IMG/VR virus record: IMGVR_UViG_3300037487_000141
Span: 1-27,593 of that record
Strand: one strand, 5' to 3'
Source: a virus
DNA length: 27,593 nt
Below are positions 8,378 through 15,100 of this stretch, in pieces. Under the pieces are notes generated by a model. That model did no database searches and was not told the origin of the DNA. It saw nothing but the letters and a program-made list of their open reading frames with translations. The first letter of the stretch is position 1. Every line of letters starts with the position of its first letter. The translations under genes were made by a program, and so were the position numbers.

Positions 8378-8445
8378 TTGGCTTGGTTCCTGTAAAACTG
8401 GTCCAGTAACGATTCTAACCAGAGTATATCTTCGATTGGGATCAT
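8374..8445 (-). CDS. Micro-ORF of 23 residues, ATGA-linked at both ends
   Basis: A 72-base frame encodes MIPIEDILWLESLLDQFYRN plus three residues. Its ATG overlaps the exonuclease stop (ATGA, 8442-8445) and its TGA overlaps the next ATG (8374-8377). The predicted peptide is a single acidic amphipathic helix. It fills exactly the space between two genes, so it is either a real micropeptide or a coupling frame that carries ribosomes from one gene to the next. Confidence 0.55.
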   Translation of the reverse strand: MIPIEDILWLESLLDQFYRNQAK

Positions 8446-9263
8446 AGTTTCATTCCTGGTGGTGTGTACGCTTTGACCCAAGCCCAGACCTTCAATAGTG
8501 CGTTAAATGCGATCCCAGCTTGGTACAACTCATCATCTTCCCAAACTCTGGTCATCAGCTTGCTGGAATCATTTGATGCAAGCACAATGGATACGCACGC
8601 AGCCTGTGGATTCTCGCTTGCATTTTTGTAGGCCCACAATTGTGGCGCATCAGAATGTTCATAAAACGGCGAGTACTTAGGATTCACCTTCCTATTCTTT
8701 AGATCAATGATTGCATCACCAATCCCCTTCAGCTTAACGTAGGCATCGCACCTTCCAGCGTAACCAGCACCGACCAAACCTTTTTCGCACCAGTAGGTTT
8801 TTTCCACGTTTGCATCGGCCCACTTCTTAAAGGTTTCGATGTAAGGTTTAAGGACTTCATCTGTGGAACAAGCACGTCCCAATAGGATGTTCTCCATTTC
8901 GGTATGCATTTTTGTGCCATGCTCCGCTGCCTTCGTGGTTGATTCCTTGCTGTCTTTAACGACTCTGCGTGCGTATTCTTCGAGCGTTTCACCTTCCTCC
9001 TTCGGAAGTGTAAGCGAGGACATAATGGCCTGCTCTATCTTCCAGCTTGTTAGTTGCGGCTTATCCATGATGCCCAAGATGCTAGTGACTGATGGGTACA
9101 ACCCCATCTGGCGGGCATCAGCAACAGTAGTGTTTCGTTCTTTTCCGTTCTTGCCAATCACAACGTGGGCGGATTCACCCTCGGCTGTGTACCAATGTCC
9201 CGCCTGATCCGTTTGGACCAGACGGGAATTGGAAGGCTCTTTTGATGTGATTGTCAGAGCCAT
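8442..9263 (-). CDS. PD-(D/E)XK exonuclease, RecB/Cas4-like
   Basis: This 273-residue protein is probably a phage DNA exonuclease for recombination or host DNA degradation. The motif order fits PDDEXK_1/RecB-like nucleases: PSVTSIL (57-63), AAEHGTKMHTEME (112-124) with H120, GYAGRCDAYV (167-176) with catalytic D173, IIDLKNRK (185-192) with D187 and K189, and DAPQLWAY (205-212). It stands directly after an ssDNA-binding protein and a resolvase-like nuclease, forming a recombination module. It is the first gene in the long chain of overlapping genes. No iron-sulfur Cys cluster is apparent, unlike Cas4. Confidence 0.85.
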   Translation of the reverse strand: MALTITSKEPSNSRLVQTDQAGHWYTAEGESAHVVIGKNGKERNTTVADARQMGLYPSVTSILGIMDKPQLTSWKIEQAIMSSLTLPKEEGETLEEYARRVVKDSKESTTKAAEHGTKMHTEMENILLGRACSTDEVLKPYIETFKKWADANVEKTYWCEKGLVGAGYAGRCDAYVKLKGIGDAIIDLKNRKVNPKYSPFYEHSDAPQLWAYKNASENPQAACVSIVLASNDSSKLMTRVWEDDELYQAGIAFNALLKVWAWVKAYTPPGMKL

Positions 9264-9268
9264 ACAAC

Positions 9269-9901
9269 CTAGAAGGGCACGACTTCGCTGTCCTCATCTG
9301 CCGTGGCGGTGGACTTGGGCTTGAGGTTGGCAAACTCTTTGGAGGCACGGATCTTATCCTGCAACCACTCCGGCATCTCGCTAAACTGACCACCCTCGCC
9401 CTGCTCGATCTCGTAGTACATCTGAGCGTTGGTGGTGGTAGCTGGAGCCTTCATGCCTTTGGGTAGCTTGCTCGCCCCCGCGATGGCGCAATACTGCCTG
9501 CCCTGCTGGCTGGTCTTGTGGATCAGGGTGAGCATGGCGGGTTTACCCAACAGATTCTTGAGGCTAAACGCCTTTAGCTCTGCTGCGGTAAACGTCTGCC
9601 CGCGCCACTGCTCTAGCAACTTCCGCAAGCTGGCCTTCTCGCCAAGACTGCGGGTCTGCTCGATGGATACCACCATCGGTTTTGACACCTTGGTAGTTTT
9701 GCCATTCTCGACCACCTCAAACTCATCGGTTTGATCGGGCAACTCGAAGGTCAGTCGTACCTTGGGCGTATACTTCTTTTCGCCGTCCCAATTTGTTTCC
9801 TGCGTACCTAGGTCAACTAGGCTGTAGAGCATCCCGACCGTAGCTCCCGCTTCGGGCAGTTTGCGTTCTTGTTTTGCTGATTCACTTAATGTTAGTGCCA
9901 T
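9269..9901 (-). CDS. ssb: Single-stranded DNA-binding protein
   Basis: This 210-residue protein begins MALTLSESAKQERKLPEAG and has a beta-rich first half (GMLYSLVDLG, KVRLTFELPDQ) as in OB-fold phage SSBs. It ends with the acidic tail DEDSEVVPF, matching the SSB C-terminal tip (acidic residues then PF) that recruits replication and repair partners. A strong ribosome-binding site precedes it, suiting a protein needed in stoichiometric amounts. Its neighbours are a resolvase and an exonuclease. The gene symbol is functional, not proof of homology to bacterial ssb; phage-type SSB/recombination mediator is an alternative wording. Confidence 0.75.
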   Translation of the reverse strand: MALTLSESAKQERKLPEAGATVGMLYSLVDLGTQETNWDGEKKYTPKVRLTFELPDQTDEFEVVENGKTTKVSKPMVVSIEQTRSLGEKASLRKLLEQWRGQTFTAAELKAFSLKNLLGKPAMLTLIHKTSQQGRQYCAIAGASKLPKGMKAPATTTNAQMYYEIEQGEGGQFSEMPEWLQDKIRASKEFANLKPKSTATADEDSEVVPF

Positions 9902-9908
9902 GTTATTT

Positions 9909-9915
9909 CTCCTTT
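9909..9915 (-). promoter_or_regulatory. Strong ribosome-binding site of the ssDNA-binding protein gene
   Basis: On the minus strand AAAGGAG stands 7 bases before the ATG at 9901 and overlaps the stop region of the resolvase gene. It is one of the best Shine-Dalgarno matches in the window, in contrast to the coupled genes downstream, most of which rely on overlapping stops. Confidence 0.8.
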
Positions 9916-10363
9916 ATTTATTTGGGTTGTTTATGTTGGGGGTAAGTTGGTCTAAATCGTGCGGGCTAGTGACATAAAAACCTTTTACATGGGTGGATGG
10001 CATATAGTCGATCTTTATTTCGCGGGCTGGGGCAAGTTGCCGCGCCAACTCGCAAACATCATCAGCGGTTAAAACTACCAACCACTCCTTGCGCCCATTG
10101 CGCCGAAAGAACACTGCGGGGATCTTACCAGTAGGACAATCCCGCTTGGCCTGCGCCATCCATTCTTCGGGTTTTAGTGCTTGGCATCGCTTGCCTTCAA
10201 TGTGAAAGGGGAAGTTCTCGCACACCACATCCCCGCTCCCGCCCTCTGGGTTGCCAGCGTACTGCTGCGTGCGCCTAGCCTTCTGCCAGCCCTGCTCGCG
10301 TAAGTAGCCAGCCAACTCCCTCTCCCCCTGCGCCCCCTTAGCTCGGCTGTTGATCTTGCCCAT
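9914..10363 (-). CDS. Holliday-junction-resolvase-like PD-(D/E)XK nuclease
   Basis: This 149-residue protein carries the Hjc/VRR-type nuclease layout: an N-terminal KGAQGERELAGYL (9-21) with E14, SGDVV with D45, IEGKRCQ with E56 and K58, and a helix with Q71 (QAKRD). Such enzymes cut branched DNA and are common in phages of this kind, helping resolve replication intermediates before packaging. The C-terminal 45 residues are not conserved in pattern. It is preceded by a 55-base gap with G-rich sequence and followed by the ssDNA-binding protein gene. Confidence 0.82.
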   Translation of the reverse strand: MGKINSRAKGAQGERELAGYLREQGWQKARRTQQYAGNPEGGSGDVVCENFPFHIEGKRCQALKPEEWMAQAKRDCPTGKIPAVFFRRNGRKEWLVVLTADDVCELARQLAPAREIKIDYMPSTHVKGFYVTSPHDLDQLTPNINNPNK

Positions 10364-10418
10364 CCGCTGGTGTTAGCCAACCCCCCTTACCCCCGTCAAC
10401 ACAAAATGTGCCTATCCC

Positions 10419-10598
10419 TTAATTGCGGTTATACTTATTAGCGTCCCTAATATCTCTATTAAAGTTCCTAATCATCTCGTACACAGTCAGTCGCTCTCGG
10501 ATTTCTGGATGGCGATCTAACCACGCCATCGCTTCGTCAAACGATTGCACATCGCGCATGGCATCCTCAAATATCTCCCACGCTTTCGACTCGTTCAT
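10419..10598 (-). CDS. Small acidic helical protein, 59 residues
   Basis: The ATG at 10598 overlaps the stop of the upstream nuclease as ATGA, so it is preferred to the longer in-frame start at 10664 inside that gene. The protein starts MNESKAWEIFEDAMRDVQSF and is helical and charged, ending DANKYNRN. No family recognised. Confidence 0.6.
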   Translation of the reverse strand: MNESKAWEIFEDAMRDVQSFDEAMAWLDRHPEIRERLTVYEMIRNFNRDIRDANKYNRN

Positions 10599-10978
10599 AG
10601 CTTCTGGAATACCCGCCAGCTTTGCCCTGTCGATGGACAAACTTTGGTTGTAACCGATTTGCACTTGGCGATGGGGAGTAACCAGAACAGATCATCAGTC
10701 ATCGCCCATAACGCAACATAATCCACGCCAGCGATGGGTCGCTTGGGGATGTTGAAGCCGTTGCCGGTGCTGGTGGTGAAGCGATACTTGGTGCGTCCAG
10801 CCTCGACTGCCTGAGCGGTCTTAATCTGGATGCGATGGAACTTCCCATCCTTCTCGGCCACCACATCGTAGCCCGCAAAGTCTTCGAAGGGGGTAAGCAC
10901 GTTATACCCGCACCGCAGCAACGCGCCGGTGACGCGAGCCACTCCGACTGCACCTACTTGGCGGGAGGTTAATTTCAT
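10595..10978 (-). CDS. PDDEXK_5-like nuclease / group I intron endonuclease-type protein
   Basis: This 127-residue protein resembles the small PD-(D/E)XK proteins of the PDDEXK_5 family: MKLTSRQVGAVGVARVTGALL (first helix), a GYDVVAEKDGK (36-46) with D38 and RIQIKTAQ (49-56) with Q51 and K53 forming the D...QxK core, then beta-strands FNIPKRPIAGVDYVALW. A DNA-cutting role is likely; target and biological job are not known. It is the first minus-strand gene left of the divergent junction with the plus-strand moron, 37 bases away, so a promoter for the recombination module may lie between 10979 and about 11060. Confidence 0.75.
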   Translation of the reverse strand: MKLTSRQVGAVGVARVTGALLRCGYNVLTPFEDFAGYDVVAEKDGKFHRIQIKTAQAVEAGRTKYRFTTSTGNGFNIPKRPIAGVDYVALWAMTDDLFWLLPIAKCKSVTTKVCPSTGQSWRVFQKL

Positions 10979-11015
10979 GCTTGACGGATTGCGGTTTGTC
11001 CTAGAGAGTTTTTAT

Positions 11016-11384
11016 ATGAAAACAATTATTATCTTGTTGATGATGGTGGCGGGAGTGTGGGCGGATGATGAAACCGAAATGAACGACTTTATTGGAGGAG
11101 TCTATCGTGGAGGAGGTAATGTTCATAGGGCTGGTAGTGTAATTATGACTGAAGATGGATTGATATTTAAGTCAGGAAGTAGATTCATTTATCAAGACGG
11201 CAGAGTCTGTCAGCACGTTGGGTCAACATATATTCGGGAAGATAGTAGTGTTGTAGTTCGCGCTGGTAATGCATTTGTTTCAAATGATGGTTTAACCGAA
11301 AAGGTTGGGTCTTGCTATATTGGTCCAATCAATTCATTTACTGCTGGATCAACCACAGTAAGACAAGGGTGGGCAAGCCGTTAA
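11016..11384 (+). CDS. Secreted protein with five 14-residue repeats (moron-like, only plus-strand gene)
   Basis: This 122-residue protein begins MKTIIILLMMVAGVWADDET, a signal peptide with likely cleavage after VWA (residue 16). Residues 35-104 are five tandem units of about 14 residues with consensus [hydrophobic]xx(R/K)xGSxxIxxDG, for example NVHRAGSVIMTEDG, LIFKSGSRFIYQDG and VVVRAGNAFVSNDG; such units usually form a small beta-solenoid. C65 and C100 could bond in the periplasm. It runs against all neighbours, is more AT-rich (11101-11160 has 25 G+C of 60), and its stop shares TTAA with the lysozyme stop. A TGGGCA/TGCCCA inverted repeat (11370-11393) spans the convergent ends. An in-frame extension to 10929 exists but lacks a signal peptide start. 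Probably a moron expressed independently. Confidence 0.8.
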   Translation: MKTIIILLMMVAGVWADDETEMNDFIGGVYRGGGNVHRAGSVIMTEDGLIFKSGSRFIYQDGRVCQHVGSTYIREDSSVVVRAGNAFVSNDGLTEKVGSCYIGPINSFTAGSTTVRQGWASR

Positions 11385-12109
11385 CCCTGCCCAAACGTAG
11401 CCAGCCTATTCCTAATTCTGCTTTCTAAGCCTTGGATAAATTTTTTGCGAGCAGGGTTACGCTCGGCCATTCTGTACTCATCATCCAACTGCGCTTGACT
11501 CGCCGCCCGCATCAAGGCTCTTGGCTCAACTTGGTTGATGGCCGCCAAGGTCTTTGGTCCCATTCCGCCATCCACCGCCACCTTCTGCCCCAGCGTGTTT
11601 AATCCTTGCTGGATGTACTTCGTTGCACCGCCCAGCCCGCGATTAAACGCGAGATCCTGCGTGAATGGCTGGAGTGCTTGAGGGAGTCTTTCGACGAGTG
11701 GCGCGGTATAGCCTTGGATGTATTCCGCTGCTGCTTTCGCGCGGTCTTGCGCTGGGAGCGACGAGATGGCTTGGAACGCTTCTGGATGGTATCGGTCATT
11801 GATGCCAGCTACTTCATAGTTTCCACCCATATCGCCGGATGGCAACTTGTAGACGGCAAGATTACCCTGCTTATCCTTGCGCCCCTCCCACTCCACGGTT
11901 TGTAATGGTAGCGGAAGTTCGCCAGATGGTTGCGGTTCTGTCGGTGGTCTAACGTATTCGCTCATAGGTTCTAGCCTTGCGGTCTGTTCTGGTGGTTGTT
12001 GTGGCGCAGCCGTGTATGGCTCTAGTTCCTTGCGGATAGACTCATTCCTCATCCGAGGTTCTAGCCCAGTAAAACGAGAAGCCGCTGCGCCAATATCAAA
12101 TTTCGCCAT
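11381..12109 (-). CDS. GH108-type lysozyme/N-acetylmuramidase with peptidoglycan-binding domain
   Basis: This 242-residue protein should cut peptidoglycan. After a Pro-rich, disordered first 65 residues comes a lysozyme-like part with VEWEG (72-76) as probable catalytic Glu region, then YEVAGINDRYHPEAFQAI (98-115), then the peptidoglycan-binding motif VDGGMGPKTLAAINQ (179-193) typical of the GH108/PG_binding_3 pairing. No signal peptide is present. Its position directly after the giant internal virion protein, and its disordered N-terminus, suggest a virion-associated lysozyme or the endolysin; the sequence does not decide. The Glu-Gly-Gly of canonical GH108 is here Glu-Gly-Arg. Confidence 0.72.
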   Translation of the reverse strand: MAKFDIGAAASRFTGLEPRMRNESIRKELEPYTAAPQQPPEQTARLEPMSEYVRPPTEPQPSGELPLPLQTVEWEGRKDKQGNLAVYKLPSGDMGGNYEVAGINDRYHPEAFQAISSLPAQDRAKAAAEYIQGYTAPLVERLPQALQPFTQDLAFNRGLGGATKYIQQGLNTLGQKVAVDGGMGPKTLAAINQVEPRALMRAASQAQLDDEYRMAERNPARKKFIQGLESRIRNRLATFGQG

Positions 12110-15100
12110 TTACTCTCCTTGTTGCATCATAAGCTCTCGGCCTATTTCTTGACGTTTCTCCATTTCCTCTGGAGACAACTCTCGCCTCATGCTTTTGGTC
12201 AGCGACCTACTAATCTTGTAATCCCGATACCTATTATTGGCGATAGCAGACGCATTATCCACGCCCATCCCGCCAGCCCGCATAGCAGAGATGGCTTCAG
12301 ACCTGGACAGACCTAGCAACATAGCAGCGTGAAAATCCTTGTTGGCTTCATCGAACATAATCCTGCGCCTGTTCTGCATCTTCTCAAACTGCTCCCGCAC
12401 CTTGGCTTCTGGCACAGTTCCAACCGCGCCATACGTCTCGGTAAAGATCCTGCCCACGTCAGCCATGTTGGAGTTAAACCTAGATGCCTTGGATTCTAGT
12501 GCCTTGGAGACATTGATAGATTGTGGGCGGATACCGAACAAGGCGGACAACTCCTCCGACGGCTTGTAGACACGCCCGTACCGAGAGACAGATGTGTCAG
12601 GTTGGCCAGATAAGGCGTATGCAATTCTGCGGACTTGCGATACGGTGGCTGGTTCGTTCTGACGCAGGACATAAGAAATTACGTCCAAGGATTGATCGGT
12701 AAAGGTGTCCTGCGGATTGCGAATGGTTCTGCCCTGCGGTGTTTTTCCGTAGTACGCAGATATGATGGAATTGGCTAAAATGCTTGGACCAATATAAGCC
12801 TCTGTAAATTCTTTGATTGCACCCAAAATCTTTTCCTCTGGATCTCGGCCAACAGCCACGGCCTGCACTGGTCCCATAAAGATTTCGTATGGGCTGGTGT
12901 AGGATATGTCCACATAACCAACATCCTTGCCATCCATCCCAGTAGGCATAAGAGCAGCGTTCTTTTGGTACGGCGCAACAAACCTCCGCAACGCATCTGT
13001 CTTGCGATCATTAAAGCCGGTAGCCCACTTCGCAAGCTCAATCAATCCGTAAACCGCAGATGTGCCGACAAACATTCCAATCAATCTTTGCAGGCCGTAC
13101 CTACGCATACCTGGGGTTCTGATGTCCTCGTTCGCGTACCTCAGTGTGTTAGGCAAAATCCGCAACATTTCTGATGGCCAAGAGACAAAGTTTCCAATTA
13201 AAGGTTGCAGACGGAAGGCTTTAATAATCCTTGGCACACGCGAGTAGGTTGGCCTTGTGTTCTTGACGCGCTCGGCGGCAATCACTTCAGCTTCTAGGCG
13301 TGATAACCCTCTTCCGTCCATTAGTTGCTTGGTTTCATTCTCCCAAGCCATCAGCTTAAATAGATTGTCCCCAGCCCTGTAGGTTTTATTCAGTGCGCCA
13401 ACACCTTTCTTTAAGACATTGGCACTTTTGCCAGCCAACATTTCAGCGTAATCAATTGTAGATCCTTTGTACTGCTGTGCATCCTTGAGCATTTGCGTAA
13501 ACTCATTTAGAACAGTGTTATCGTATACGCCCAGTTGCGCCGCGCGGGTTAGGTAAGCTCTGCCCTCCTTGGTGTCCATTGCTGGTACGCCGAAGTCGGC
13601 CAAGATTGTCTTGATGGGTTTGAGATTACCGCCAAAATTAAAGTTGCCGTTGACCACCTCAATCAGCACGTTGGAGATTGGGTTTCTAAATTGAGCCTGT
13701 ACGCTGCCTACTGTCTTGCCCCACTTCACCCAAGCGTTAGCCATTGAATAAAGCTGGAACGCTGTGCCGCCCTTATGAAACATCTCAAAGTTCTCTAGCG
13801 CATCGACCAAATCCTTCTCTGCATACAAGCCATTTAACGGCGAGCGCGTGTCCGATCCTTCCGCCGCAATCTGAGTGGCCGCATTGCCAGTCGGTTTTTC
13901 AAAAAATAACTTATTGGCTACCCCAAAGTCTTTGAGTTTGTTCAACATCTCTTGCGACTGTAGGAGGTTAATCATCTTACTGGCTGAACGAGCGTAGTTA
14001 ATAACCGGATCGGTGTATTCGCCCATAAGAAAACGAATTTCCTTGGGGATGTCCTGCCTTGCCTTAGTTATGCCTAATTTCTTGCCCAGCGTAGAGGCTT
14101 GGATTAACGACTCAAACGGCTTGTCTCGACCTCCTTCGACCAACTCCTTAATCTTGCCCTGCACCTCAGCCTCGGTCACATTCGGGTTGGTAGCCTTCAT
14201 TTGCGTGCGGACAAAATTCTCCGCATTGGCATACTCGGTTGGGCTTCTTTGCTTAACTAATTCAACGGTAAACTTGGGGCTGTCAAACTTTTCGTAAGAA
14301 CGGGTTAAGTATTCGCCCTTGCGCTCTCTTACTATATCTGCCTTGCTTACTCCAGACGGTCCTGGTTCTTCGGTAAATACCCCCGCCTCAATTAACCGTT
14401 CGGAAAGGTTGTCCAGCTGTCTACGCATCTGTGAGGCGATAGGCTGGAAAGGCTCCGGTAGCGTGGTTACGGCGGTGCGACCGCGCAAGAATCCGTCAAG
14501 TTTACCAGACTGTTCTGGCGTGAGTTTTGCCGTGCCGTTCAATGCTTTCGCTGCCCTGCCCAAATCTGCCAGCGTAAAATCAATCTGCTTGAGCATCGCC
14601 TGCGCGCGCGATCCTTTGGCTTCCATAATGTCAAACATCTCTTTGGGCAGATTGCCTTCCGTGGTAAGCCATTTCTGCGCTACCTTGGCCGCACCTTCCT
14701 GCACATCGGAGACAACAAACCCAGTCTCACCAGCCTTGCCACGCATAGGGCGAGGCATAGTTGGTATGCTCCGATTGTTAACAGTTTTTACAAAAACATG
14801 AGAATCTGTTTTTATGGTCTGTTGGCCATAATTGTCGCCTCCGTCAAGAATTGGCTCCATTGTGTCGGGGTTAATATCGATAACCCTAATGTCACCTTGT
14901 TTCGCTTGCAAAATATCACCGACTACAAGAGATTGAGCAGAAATTGGAGTAAGTTCTTTTGACGGAATCAAAACATCTTTAATAAACTTTTTTTGACTTT
15001 CAAATCCCTTATCGGGGGTTCTTAGTTTTTTTCTTGTGGCAAGTGCTTGAGCAATGAGAGATCCGAATGTGCTGGAAGTTCCGTCTCCGATGCCCGATTG

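Noticed and set aside
10371-10400. G-quadruplex or promoter in the G-rich gap before the resolvase gene
   Set aside because: Only two long G runs plus a GG occur, and no convincing -10 follows TTGACG.
10981-11016. Promoter for the plus-strand gene (TTGACG at 10981)
   Set aside because: The -10 hexamer at 17 bases (GAGAGT) is poor and the AT-rich candidate is at a spacing of 24.
14880-15010. Intein/Hint-like element in the giant protein (LVVGDIL...)
   Set aside because: No N-terminal Cys/Ser block, no His of block B and no C-terminal His-Asn are present; it fits a polyvalent-associated domain.
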